Source: DATBGO01 sp963695645
Lineage (GTDB): Bacteria; Actinomycetota; Actinomycetes; Streptosporangiales; Streptosporangiaceae
NCBI GenBank assembly: GCA_963695645.1
Contig: CAVOHC010000011.1
Coordinates: 147,256 to 211,255, forward strand
Length of the DNA stretch: 64,000 nt
Reading direction: 5' to 3'
The notes under the pieces were generated by a model. That model was not told the origin of the DNA. It did not search any database and was given only the letters and a program-made list of their open reading frames with translations. Of this stretch, positions 17,953 to 26,478 are shown piece after piece. The position numbers were made by a program, and so were the translations under genes. How positions within the stretch are numbered: the first letter of the stretch is position 1; each line of letters opens with the position of its first letter.

Positions 17953-19467
17953 CTATGAGGGGCTATCTGGCCGACCGTGAGCCGCGCCGGACGGCCTGAG
18001 CCGGGGCGTGCCTCGTCCGCTCGTTAGTCGCGGGATCAACGGTGCGGCGGTGCGGCGGCGGATGGCGCCGCCCCACAGGCCCGCCCCGTAGGCCATGTCA
18101 TCCAGCCGGAGGATCAGCAGGTAACTGAGGGGATTCAGGCTCGAGCCGCTGCGCCGGTAGTCGATCAGCCCCTCGATGGCGGCGCCGGCAATGAGCACGT
18201 GCCGTGCCCGTCGGCTCCGCGCGGCGGCGAGTGCGGCTACCGGCCAGTAGTGCCGGGTGGCGCACCGTGTCAGCTGTCCTGCCGTGCCGCGCACGGCAGC
18301 CAGCGTCAGCAGCGCGCCGGCTCGCACGGGAGTATCCGCGTCGGGTATCCGGCGGATCAGGCGTATCGCTGCCCCCGTGGTCAGCGCCATGGCGACGCCG
18401 AGCGGGACCGGCCGTCCGCGGAGTACGAGCGCGCACGCCGCGACCGACCATGGTGCGGCGTTCAACGGCGGCACCTGGCCGGGGTGCCGCAGGGCCAGTT
18501 CGGCCGCCGCGGACCCGTAGCTGGCTCGCTGCATGAGCCAGCTGCGCAGATTGGCGCGGTGGCAATGGCCCACCCGGGCGCTGGGCACGTAGCGCATTCG
18601 CCAGCCGGCATGATGCAGGCGCAGGCACAGGTCGACGTCTTCGCCGAACCTGAGTTCCGGGGCGAAGCCGCCGCCCACGGCCGCCTTGCGGACCACCAAT
18701 GCCGCTCCCGGGACGTATGCCAGCGCGGACAGCGGCGCGATCGGTGCCTCGCGCCCGCCCATCCCCAGCGGCGACCGGACGTCCTCGTACCGGCCGAGGC
18801 GGTCTGGATGAGGCTGGGGTATGCCAACTACCCGGGGCGCCGCCAGCGCCAGGGCGGGATCGGCGAACTGTGCCAGCAGCGGGCTCAGCCAGCCGGGCTC
18901 CGGCAGCACGTCGGAGTCGCAGAAAGCGACATATCCGGTCCTGGCCTGGCGCAGCCCGGTGTTGCGCGCCGCCGCGGGCCCCTGGTTGCGTGGATGAACG
19001 AGCAGGGTGGCGCCGTGCAGGCGGGTCACCGAGGCCACCGCGGCGCGGTTCACGGATCCGTCGTCGACGACCAGCGCCGGAACACCCGATGTCTGCGGGT
19101 CGGCGCACAAGGCGGTCAGCAGAAGGTCCAGCCGGTGCGCCCGGTCCCGTACCGGGATCACGATCGTGACGTCGCGCACAGGCTGAGCAGGGGGGCGCGG
19201 GTGCACGACGCCGATATCCATGAGCCGCCGGGCCATTGCCGCTGTCGCCGCGTCCGCCACGGTAAACCTGCCGGGTTCGAGAATGCGCGCCGCCGGCGTG
19301 CTAAGCCGCAGCAGCCTGGGGGGCGAGCCGCCGAGCATCAGCCGGCCGTCACGGGAGCAGTGCACGTCACCGGCGAGCTCGACGGCAAATCCGTTCGGCA
19401 GCGTGGTATCCGGGGGCGCCGCCAGTTCGGCAAGCGCGCCGGCAGCGGGCGGGTCTGGCCGCGTCAT
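17953..19467 (-). CDS. mftF: Mycofactocin glycosyltransferase MftF
   Basis: 504 residues from the ATG at 19467, which overlaps the upstream SDR stop (ATGA). The N-terminal 90 residues form the MftF-specific extension. The GT2 catalytic core follows with VTIVIPVRDRAHRLDLLLTA, DDGS, FCDSDVLPEPGWL (the D-x-D metal site) and FGEDVDLCLRLHHAGW (catalytic acidic pair). Hydrophobic stretches near 340-470 could bind the membrane. MftF adds beta-1,4-linked glucose units to the peptide-derived redox core, giving polyglycosylated mycofactocin. It is the last gene of the mft unit. Confidence 0.9.
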   Translation of the reverse strand: MTRPDPPAAGALAELAAPPDTTLPNGFAVELAGDVHCSRDGRLMLGGSPPRLLRLSTPAARILEPGRFTVADAATAAMARRLMDIGVVHPRPPAQPVRDVTIVIPVRDRAHRLDLLLTALCADPQTSGVPALVVDDGSVNRAAVASVTRLHGATLLVHPRNQGPAAARNTGLRQARTGYVAFCDSDVLPEPGWLSPLLAQFADPALALAAPRVVGIPQPHPDRLGRYEDVRSPLGMGGREAPIAPLSALAYVPGAALVVRKAAVGGGFAPELRFGEDVDLCLRLHHAGWRMRYVPSARVGHCHRANLRSWLMQRASYGSAAAELALRHPGQVPPLNAAPWSVAACALVLRGRPVPLGVAMALTTGAAIRLIRRIPDADTPVRAGALLTLAAVRGTAGQLTRCATRHYWPVAALAAARSRRARHVLIAGAAIEGLIDYRRSGSSLNPLSYLLILRLDDMAYGAGLWGGAIRRRTAAPLIPRLTSGRGTPRLRPSGAAHGRPDSPS

Positions 19468-20249
19468 CCCGCGAATCCGCCGTCGGCGTGCAGCACGGAT
19501 CCGGTGACGGCGCTGGCCTCGGGCGAGCAGGCCCACGCCACCACCGACGCCACCTCCTCCGGCTCGAGCAGCCGGCCCACCAGCTGGTGGTCGGCGAGCT
19601 GCTCGGCGTCGGCGAGCTGGTAGAGGTCCGCAGTCGCCTGCAGCATGTCGGTCCTGGTGGACCCGGGCGATATGGCGACCGCATTCACCCCTGTTCCCTG
19701 CAAGTCACAGGCGAGGCCGCGGATCAGCCCGAGCACGGCGTGCTTGGCTGCGCAGTACCCGCCGAGCCCCCACAGGCCGCAGTGCGCTCCCGCCGAGGCG
19801 AGCGCGACAAACCGGCCGTCCCGGGGCGGCGGAATGCGCAAGAGCGCCGGCACGGCGGCGCGCGCCAGGTTCAGCACCCCGGTCACGTCCACATCGAGGA
19901 GCGTCCGCCAGTCCGTATCCGACAGCTCCCATGCCGGGCCGCCGCCGAGAATGACCCCGGCCGCGGCCACCGCGGCGTCCAGCCGGCCGAACTCGCGTTG
20001 AGCCGCTTTTACGGCACCGGTCAGGGCGGCGGCGTCACGCACGTCCGCCTGCACCGGGCACACCTGCGGGAAAGCCGCGGCGAGGGCGGCAAGCTGGTCC
20101 GGGCTGGCGAGCGGGTACGGCACGTCCGGGTCGTCGGCGCAGCAGTCGACCGCGACCACGGCCCAGCCGTCCTTGGCCAGCCGGCGGACCACGGCGGCGC
20201 CGATGCCCCGTGCGGCGCCGCTGACCACCGCGACCCGCTGGCCGATCAT
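19464..20249 (-). CDS. SDR oxidoreductase, mycofactocin-coupled type
   Basis: 261 residues. The Rossmann motif VSGAARGIG is at about residues 9-17, catalytic Ser lies in ALASAGAH, and Y-x3-K in YCAAK. After strand 2 there is the insertion VDCCADDPDVPYPLASPDQL, the hallmark of mycofactocin-linked SDRs, in which NAD is not exchangeable and mycofactocin is thought to be the external electron acceptor. Start (20249) and stop overlap mftE and mftF by 4 bases each. It probably oxidises a secondary alcohol; the substrate is unknown. Confidence 0.85.
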   Translation of the reverse strand: MIGQRVAVVSGAARGIGAAVVRRLAKDGWAVVAVDCCADDPDVPYPLASPDQLAALAAAFPQVCPVQADVRDAAALTGAVKAAQREFGRLDAAVAAAGVILGGGPAWELSDTDWRTLLDVDVTGVLNLARAAVPALLRIPPPRDGRFVALASAGAHCGLWGLGGYCAAKHAVLGLIRGLACDLQGTGVNAVAISPGSTRTDMLQATADLYQLADAEQLADHQLVGRLLEPEEVASVVAWACSPEASAVTGSVLHADGGFAG

Positions 20250-21037
20250 GCCTGGGCTCCGGTCGCCGCCGATGCGGAAGCGGGCCCGGCGGCAGGCGGC
20301 CCCATGGACGCGGGCGGGCGGCCGGCCAGGCGGCCCTGCTCGTTGACCCGCCATGCCCTGATGTCGCGGGCCAGCCGCGCCGCCATCCCGGCCAGCAGCC
20401 GCTCGCCCTGCTGGGCGCTGGCCCTGGCGGGGTCCCCGAGCACGCCGGACTCGCTGACCCCGCGGACGGACTCGGCGATCAGCCTGCCCAGCAGCCGCTC
20501 GATCGGCTCGCATGGGCCGGCGACGGCGCGCTCGGCATGTACGGCCGTGCCGCGCAGCGCCAGCATCATCGAGGTCTCGGCGTGCCCGGCGTGCAAGTCA
20601 CCGCCGGCCGGACGGCACGGCCACCATGCGGCGTCGCTGCCCTCGCGCCGCAGCGCGGCGATGGCGGCCGGCATGCTGGGCAGGTTGCCGCCGTGCCCGT
20701 TGATGACCAGCAGCCTGCCTGCCCAGCGCAGCATCGAGCGGCCAAGCTCCACGATCAGCAGCGACAGTGCCTCGTGCCCGATCGACACGGTACCGGGAAA
20801 GCCCTCGTGCTCGCCGCTGGCCCCGTATGGCTGGCCGGGCGCGACGAGGATGTCCGTGTCATCGCAGAGCAGCGCGACGGCTCGTTCGGCCACGTCCTGC
20901 GCGACCGCCAGGTCGGTATCCAGCGGCAGATGCGGACCATGCTGCTCACAGGACCCCAGCGGCAGCGCGATGAGCGGCTTCCGGCTGGCCAGGTCCGGCC
21001 AGCTCTGGTCGGCGAGCCTCGCGATCAATCTAGTCAC
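20246..21037 (-). CDS. mftE: Mycofactocin system creatininase-family peptidase MftE
   Basis: 263 residues from a GTG that overlaps the ETF-beta stop by 8 bases. Creatininase-type metal ligands are visible: LPLGSCEQHGPHLPLDTD (Glu, His, Asp), NGHGGN (His) and HAGHAETS (Glu). MftE cleaves the modified C-terminal Val-Tyr part from MftA after MftC has acted, releasing the dipeptide-derived core. The C-terminal tail is Ala/Pro-rich and likely disordered. Confidence 0.9.
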   Translation of the reverse strand: MTRLIARLADQSWPDLASRKPLIALPLGSCEQHGPHLPLDTDLAVAQDVAERAVALLCDDTDILVAPGQPYGASGEHEGFPGTVSIGHEALSLLIVELGRSMLRWAGRLLVINGHGGNLPSMPAAIAALRREGSDAAWWPCRPAGGDLHAGHAETSMMLALRGTAVHAERAVAGPCEPIERLLGRLIAESVRGVSESGVLGDPARASAQQGERLLAGMAARLARDIRAWRVNEQGRLAGRPPASMGPPAAGPASASAATGAQA

Positions 21038-21908
21038 CGACAGCGAGATAACCGTGGCGACGCAGGTACCCGAGCAGTTCGTCGGCAGCCGGTCCCGGGG
21101 ACAGCGGGCCGAGCACGGTGGGCGGGGTGCGCTCCGTGAGCGCGCCGGTCAGCTCCAGCGTCCGGTGCAGGGCCGAACCGGAGGGACCCGCGAGCTCGCG
21201 CGGCCGGGGCCGGTACGGATGTGCGCCCAGCACCCGGATCCGCCGCGGCGCGGCGGCGGCCGGCGTGGCGGCCACCGTGATCGCGGCGACCTCGCTGGCC
21301 AGGGTGGCGAGTAGCCCGGCCCGCCGCAGCCGTACCCCGGCCGCCTCGACTGACACCACGGCGGGCGGCCGCACTATCAGCACCTCGCGGCGACCGCCGT
21401 CGAGGCGCCGGTGCACCCGCAATGCGCGGTCCTCCGCGGGCTTCAGCTGCACGCAGCCCAGGGCCTGCGCGGCGCTCAGCGACGCAGCCAGGAACGCGGG
21501 AAACGAGCCGGTGGCCCGGTCGGCCGTCCGGTCGCCGCACAGCACCAGAGCCGGCATCCCGTAGTGGTGGCGCAGGGCCGCGGCGAGCGCGGCGGCGGAT
21601 TCCTGCTCTCCGCCGACCAGGCCCGCCGGGCGCGGGCCCGCCGTCCAGCTGGCCGGCTCGACGCGCAGCCCCTGCGCAGCGCCTGCCGCCAGCGCGTCCC
21701 GCAGCATCGCATCGGCCTCGGGCGGGCCGACGGTGGCCGCGACCACCTGGGCATCCCACCGCTCCGCCAGGCGCAGCGCGTGCTCCAGGGCCGCGAGCTC
21801 CGACTGGGTCGGCCCGCGGTCGCGACGATCGGCGCGCACCGCCCCGGTAAGCGGGTCGACTTCGGTCTCGCGCCAGGACCAGCCGAGCGCCGCGACGATC
21901 ACCGTCAT
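21030..21908 (-). CDS. Mycofactocin-associated electron transfer flavoprotein, beta subunit
   Basis: 292 residues with the ETF-beta/FixA layout: an adenine-nucleotide alpha-hydrolase-like core (SELAALEHALRLAERWDAQVVAATVGPPEADAML and the C-terminal LGCVQLKPAED region). The AMP/FAD-binding loop looks diverged from housekeeping EtfB. With the alpha subunit encoded three genes upstream and the FixC/ferredoxin pair between them, it should form an ETF:dehydrogenase complex. The separation of the two ETF genes by the dehydrogenase and ferredoxin genes is unusual. Confidence 0.82.
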   Translation of the reverse strand: MTVIVAALGWSWRETEVDPLTGAVRADRRDRGPTQSELAALEHALRLAERWDAQVVAATVGPPEADAMLRDALAAGAAQGLRVEPASWTAGPRPAGLVGGEQESAAALAAALRHHYGMPALVLCGDRTADRATGSFPAFLAASLSAAQALGCVQLKPAEDRALRVHRRLDGGRREVLIVRPPAVVSVEAAGVRLRRAGLLATLASEVAAITVAATPAAAAPRRIRVLGAHPYRPRPRELAGPSGSALHRTLELTGALTERTPPTVLGPLSPGPAADELLGYLRRHGYLAVGD

Positions 21909-21914
21909 GCTCCC

Positions 21915-22205
21915 TCACCCTTTCCGGAACACGACGCCGTCGCCGCCCGCAGGGTAGCTCCAGGAGATGGCTCCCTCGTGATTGCAGACCTGATAGCAGG
22001 TACCGCATTCGAAGCACTGCTCGTAGTTGAAAAGGATGCCGCCGCCGGCTGTCGGCACGAACAGGCCGGCCGGACAGGCGTGCACGCACTCCTTGGTCGT
22101 GCAGGAGCGGCATACGTCGGAGTCGACCGTGATGTGCGCCCGTTCGCCGACCCGGAACTCGACGCTCGCCATCCGCTCGTCGAAGGACATCTCGGCGTAG
22201 CTCAT
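21915..22205 (-). CDS. Ferredoxin-like protein (FixX type)
   Basis: 96 residues. Two cysteine clusters, VCRSCTTKECVHACPAGLF and CFECGTCYQVCNHEGAI, fit one or two [4Fe-4S] clusters as in FixX, the ferredoxin partner of FixC/ETF-QO. GAGGGAG precedes the ATG. It sits between the FixC-like gene and ETF beta and is presumably their iron-sulfur electron carrier towards the membrane quinone pool. Confidence 0.9.
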   Translation of the reverse strand: MSYAEMSFDERMASVEFRVGERAHITVDSDVCRSCTTKECVHACPAGLFVPTAGGGILFNYEQCFECGTCYQVCNHEGAISWSYPAGGDGVVFRKG

Positions 22206-22218
22206 CTGTCTCGCTCCC

Positions 22219-23532
22219 TCATCGGTATGCCCGGAGCGCCTGCCAGCCGTCCCTCGCCAGATGTCGCATCCTGACCTTGTTGAGGCTGACCGCCCGGAAG
22301 AACTCCCTGGCCATACCGAGCTTGGGATGCGGGTTAGTGACGGTGAACACCTGCTCGACGAAGTCGCAGGCCAGTCCCGGGTAGTCCCGCTGCATCCGGT
22401 CGGCGAGCACGATGTCGGCCGCGTTGCGCAGCCGCTTGTGGTCGGCGAGCACGAAGCTCGACTGCAGCCGCCGCCGGTAGCCGGCCAGGCCGCGGGCGGA
22501 GGTGTCGCCTGCCGCGATCGCCTCGGCGGCGGTCCGGCCTGCTGCCAGCCCGGCGCCGATCGCGAAGTTGACGCCCTCCAGCCACAGGCCGGCAGCCAGG
22601 CACATGGACGCCGCGTCGCCGGCCACCAGCATGCCGTCGATCGCCAGCCGCGGCATGGCCCGGTAGCCGCCCTCGGGGATCAGGTGGGCGGAATACTCCT
22701 TCAGTTCCGCGCCCCGCAGGTACGGCGCGATCGCCGGGTGCGCCTTGACGCCGGCGACGAGCTCCTCGGGCCGGATTTTAGCCTCGGCCAGGCCCTCGAG
22801 TCCGACCACGACGCCCACGTTGACCGTGTCGAGGTTGGTGTAGAGGAAGCCGCCGCCGGGAATCCCGCTGGTGCAGCCGAGCATCTCGATGTCCATGCCC
22901 TCGTCGCCGAATAGGCCGAACCGCTTGTCAATCACCTCGCGCGGCAGCGCGAGGGTCTCCTTGACGCCCAGGGTTGTGTGGGCCGGGCTGGTGCGCGGCA
23001 GCAGCCCGGCCTCCTTGGCCAGGAACGAGTTCACGCCGTCGCAGGCGATCACCATCCTGGCGCGGATGTCGCCGCCGGGCCGGTCGGTGCGTACCCCGGC
23101 GATCCGGCCGGCGGAGTCCCGCAGCAGGCCGGTGGCCACTGTCGAGCTGATCAGCCGGGCGCCGGCGGCGACCGCCTTGCCGGCCAGCCAGGTGTCGAAG
23201 TCGGCGCGGTAGGTGGTCATCCCGTTGTAGGGCGGCTGATCCCAGGCCTTGGTGCGGTAGTCGACGGTCAGCGCCTGGGTCGGCGTCATGAGCATGGTGG
23301 CGCGCCGGGTTACCCACCGCTGCACCGGCACCTCGGTCCACCAGCGCGGCACGACATTGTCGAGGATCCGCCCGTACACCACGCCGCCGTAGACGTTCTT
23401 GGCGCCGGGGAAGGCCCCGCGCTCCACCATGACCACATCACGGCCTGCCTTGGCGAGCTCCAGTGCCGCGGCCGACCCGGCGGGCCCGGCGCCGACGACC
23501 ACCGCGTCGACGGTCAGCACGTCATCCGGCAC
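22219..23532 (-). CDS. FAD-dependent ETF dehydrogenase, FixC/ETF-QO-like
   Basis: 437 residues. The N-terminal dinucleotide site is AVVVGAGPAGSAAALELAKAG, the second FAD segment is ARMVIACDGVNSFLAKEAG, and the third is MLVAGDAASMCLAAGLWLEGVNFA. The C-terminal part lacks the iron-sulfur cysteines, which are on the separate ferredoxin, exactly as in FixC-FixX. The GTG start overlaps the ETF-alpha stop by 11 bases. It probably passes electrons from the ETF to quinone, or the reverse. Confidence 0.88.
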   Translation of the reverse strand: MPDDVLTVDAVVVGAGPAGSAAALELAKAGRDVVMVERGAFPGAKNVYGGVVYGRILDNVVPRWWTEVPVQRWVTRRATMLMTPTQALTVDYRTKAWDQPPYNGMTTYRADFDTWLAGKAVAAGARLISSTVATGLLRDSAGRIAGVRTDRPGGDIRARMVIACDGVNSFLAKEAGLLPRTSPAHTTLGVKETLALPREVIDKRFGLFGDEGMDIEMLGCTSGIPGGGFLYTNLDTVNVGVVVGLEGLAEAKIRPEELVAGVKAHPAIAPYLRGAELKEYSAHLIPEGGYRAMPRLAIDGMLVAGDAASMCLAAGLWLEGVNFAIGAGLAAGRTAAEAIAAGDTSARGLAGYRRRLQSSFVLADHKRLRNAADIVLADRMQRDYPGLACDFVEQVFTVTNPHPKLGMAREFFRAVSLNKVRMRHLARDGWQALRAYR

Positions 23533-24502
23533 GGCTCGCCCCCGTCGGAAGGGCCGCCGCCAGGGGCGCGGTCACGCCGAGCCGTTCGGCCAACTCCCTG
23601 AGCACCGCCGGGGCGTCGGCGACGATACCGAGATCGGCCATCGCCGTCATCGGGCAGGACGAGTCGGTATTTACGCTCACCACGTGCTCCGGCGCGCCGA
23701 GCCCGCCGACGTGCTGCGCGGCGCCGGAGATGCCGAACGCGATGTACAGCCCCGGGCTGACGGACACCCCGGTGATGCCGATCTGCCGGTCGTAGCTCAT
23801 CCAGCCCGCGTCGGTCACGACCCGGGTAGCGCCCGCGCTCGCCGCCAGCGCTGCCCCCACGTCGGCCAGCATCCGCATCACCGCCGCGCCGTCCGCGCCG
23901 GCCGGCACCAGGCCGGCGCCGCCGCCCACGATCCGGCGGGCCTCGGACAGGTCCGCCGTACTTGGCTCAGGTTGCAGCACCTCGATGCTCTCGGCATCGC
24001 AGCCGGTCCCGGCCGCGGCCAGCGGCAGCGTGCGCACCTGGACTGAGGCCGCCAGCCCGGGTTTGCCGCGGCTACCGGGCCGCAGCGTCACCACCACCGG
24101 CCCGTCCACCCCCACCCGCACCGACAGCCGGTCGTCGAGCCTGGTCACCTCCACCTCCTCCGGTGCGCACCGGACGGCGCCTGCCAGCAGCGGCCGGCCC
24201 AGGGCCACGGCCAGCCTCGGCGCGAGATCACGGCCGTCCGGTGACTCGGGCAGCAGCACCATGTCCACGCCAGCGAGCGCCTCGGCCAGTGCGCTGGCCA
24301 GTGCGGCCGGGGCGACCGAGGACCGCTCGGCCAGCCAGACCCGGCTGGCCGAGTTCAGCCGGCCGGCCGCCGCGCCGGTCTCCGACCCCGCCACCAGCAC
24401 CGCGCCGCCTGCCTCGGCCACCGTCTCGTCCGCCCCGGCCGGCAGCTGGCCGTCGCGGACCACCACGACGGCCAGGAACTTGATGTCGGCCGGGATGGTC
24501 AT
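23522..24502 (-). CDS. Mycofactocin-associated electron transfer flavoprotein, alpha subunit
   Basis: 326 residues from the ATG at 24502 (ATGA overlap with the OYE stop). The C-terminal FAD domain is recognisable: LSEARRIVGGGAGL, then GWMSYDRQIGITG, then GISGAAQHVGGLG and NTDSSCPMTAMADLGIVAD, paralleling the SGAIQH and NxDxxAP motifs of EtfA. The N-terminal domain is weakly conserved and Ala-rich. It pairs with the beta subunit at 21030-21908. Confidence 0.88.
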   Translation of the reverse strand: MTIPADIKFLAVVVVRDGQLPAGADETVAEAGGAVLVAGSETGAAAGRLNSASRVWLAERSSVAPAALASALAEALAGVDMVLLPESPDGRDLAPRLAVALGRPLLAGAVRCAPEEVEVTRLDDRLSVRVGVDGPVVVTLRPGSRGKPGLAASVQVRTLPLAAAGTGCDAESIEVLQPEPSTADLSEARRIVGGGAGLVPAGADGAAVMRMLADVGAALAASAGATRVVTDAGWMSYDRQIGITGVSVSPGLYIAFGISGAAQHVGGLGAPEHVVSVNTDSSCPMTAMADLGIVADAPAVLRELAERLGVTAPLAAALPTGASRAG

Positions 24503-26478
24503 AGCGCCACCGCCACCCGGTGTCCCTCGATCACGGCGGCGTGCGCCCGGCGCGGCGTGACGCAATCGCCGGCGCGGTGCACCTCGAACGACGCGGCCTG
24601 CAGCTGCTGCCACAGCTCGTCCTCGGGCGCCTGATGGACCGCGCACACTACCCAGTCGCAGCGCCGTTGCGCGGGCTGGCCGGTGGGATGGTGCAGCAGC
24701 GAGAGCTCGACCCGGCCCGAGCCGCCGTCCTGCCCGTCGCCGCCAGCGGCGCCGACCACCACCAGGTCGGTGGCCTGGCGGATTCCCTTGGCATGCGCCC
24801 GCACGTTAAAGGTCTCCATGTCCAGGGTGACGCCGAGATCCTGGCCGACGACCATGCCGGCGGTGATGATCTCTACCGCACAGCCACGATCTGCCAGCAG
24901 CTCGGCGACGCTGGTGGCCTGGTGGAAGCCGAGGTCGTCGACGACAATCACCTGCCCGGCCGGCGCGGCTCGGCCTTCGAGCACGTCGCGGACGTCCACA
25001 ACCCGCGGATGACCGGCGGCCCAGTACGGCGGCTGCGGCCGCGCCCCGGTGGCCAGCACCACGGCGTCCGGCGACTCGGCGCGCAGCCACTGCGCCGTGG
25101 CAGCCACGCCGGTCTTGATCTCGACCCCGGAGCGCTGGCATTCCGCCGCCAGGTTGCGCACTACGTCGAGGAACTCTGCGCGGGACGGGACTGAGGCGGC
25201 TGCGACCACCTGGCCGCCAGTGCGCGGCTGCCGCTCCAGCAGCGTGACCCGGTGGCCGCGCTGGGCCGCGGTGGCTGCCGCCTGCAGCCCGGCCGGGCCG
25301 CCGCCGACCACGATCACCCGCCTGCCGCGGCGGTGCGGCGGCGGGAGCAGCACGGCCTCCCGGCCGGTTCGCGGGTTCTCGATACAGCCCAGCCAGCGGT
25401 TCAGGCCCATCCGGCCGACGCATTCCTGGTTGCACGACAGGCAGGTGCGGATCTGCGTGGCGTGCCCTGCGCGCGCCTTGGCGGCGAAGTCGGGATCGGC
25501 GATCTGCCCGCGCACCACGCCGACCAGGTCGCAATGTCCCTCCGCCAGCGCGCGCTCGGCCTGGACCGGATCCTTGATCCGGCCCACCCCGATCACCGGC
25601 AGCCTGACCGCCCGGCGGATGGCGTTGGCGATGAACAGCGCGTACCCGGGCGGGATGGTCATAGACGCCTCGATCATGAACAGCGTCGCCGTGGCCACGC
25701 CGATCGAGGTATTGATGTAGTCAACCTGGCCGGTCGCCTCCACCATCTTGGCCACCTCGACCGCCTCGTCGAGCGTGCTCCCGCCCTCGATCAGCTCGTC
25801 GCCGCAGATCCGCACACCGAGCGCCCGGTCGGGCCCGATCGCCTCGCGCACGGCATCGACGATTTCCAGCAGGATCCGGGCACGGGCCGGCAACGAGCCG
25901 CCGTAAGCGTCGGTGCGCTTGTTCGTCGCGGGGGACAGGAATCCGCGCACGATGGAGGAATGCGAGCATTGCAATTCGACGCCGTCGAATCCGCCTTCCG
26001 CGCAGTGCCCGGCCACCGTGCCGTAGCCGGCCACGATCTCGGCGATCTCGTGCCGCTCCACGGCCTTGGGCACCTCGCGGAACATCGGATCCGGCACCGG
26101 GCTGGGCGCCCACACGGGCAGCCGGGAGAACATCGACGAGGCCTGGCCGCCATTGTGGTTCAGCTGGGCGAAGATCGGCACGGCGTGGACATGCGCCGCC
26201 GCTGTCATCTTCCGGTAGCCGGGGATGACCGCCCGGTGGAAGCCGTGGATCAGCTTCTCGTAGGGCCAGTCGGTCGGATGCGTCGAGTGCTCCTCCGTGA
26301 TGATCAGCCCCACGCCGCCCGCCGCGCGAGCCGCGAAGTAGTCGGCGTGCTGCTGGCTGGGCAGGCCGTCCTCGGCGTAGTTGGTCAGGTGCGCGGAGAA
26401 CACGATCCGGTTGCGGACCACCACCGGGCCGATCCGCAGCGGCGAGAACAGGTACCGGTACCTGCTGCCCCCGCTCAC
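24499..26478 (-). CDS. Mycofactocin system FadH/OYE-family oxidoreductase 2
   Basis: 659 residues with the 2,4-dienoyl-CoA-reductase/OYE plan. An FMN TIM barrel occupies about 1-330 (IGPVVVRNRIVFSAH, FAQLNHNGGQ, GFDGVELQCSHSSIVRGFLSP). A [4Fe-4S] motif C-LSC-NQEC with a later Cys lies near 340-360. Then comes an FAD/NAD domain (VIVVGGGPAGLQAAATAAQRGH). The GTG start overlaps the upstream paralogue (GTGA). In mycofactocin loci such proteins are thought to take part in cofactor maturation or recycling; the exact step is not established. Confidence 0.87.
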   Translation of the reverse strand: MSGGSRYRYLFSPLRIGPVVVRNRIVFSAHLTNYAEDGLPSQQHADYFAARAAGGVGLIITEEHSTHPTDWPYEKLIHGFHRAVIPGYRKMTAAAHVHAVPIFAQLNHNGGQASSMFSRLPVWAPSPVPDPMFREVPKAVERHEIAEIVAGYGTVAGHCAEGGFDGVELQCSHSSIVRGFLSPATNKRTDAYGGSLPARARILLEIVDAVREAIGPDRALGVRICGDELIEGGSTLDEAVEVAKMVEATGQVDYINTSIGVATATLFMIEASMTIPPGYALFIANAIRRAVRLPVIGVGRIKDPVQAERALAEGHCDLVGVVRGQIADPDFAAKARAGHATQIRTCLSCNQECVGRMGLNRWLGCIENPRTGREAVLLPPPHRRGRRVIVVGGGPAGLQAAATAAQRGHRVTLLERQPRTGGQVVAAASVPSRAEFLDVVRNLAAECQRSGVEIKTGVAATAQWLRAESPDAVVLATGARPQPPYWAAGHPRVVDVRDVLEGRAAPAGQVIVVDDLGFHQATSVAELLADRGCAVEIITAGMVVGQDLGVTLDMETFNVRAHAKGIRQATDLVVVGAAGGDGQDGGSGRVELSLLHHPTGQPAQRRCDWVVCAVHQAPEDELWQQLQAASFEVHRAGDCVTPRRAHAAVIEGHRVAVAL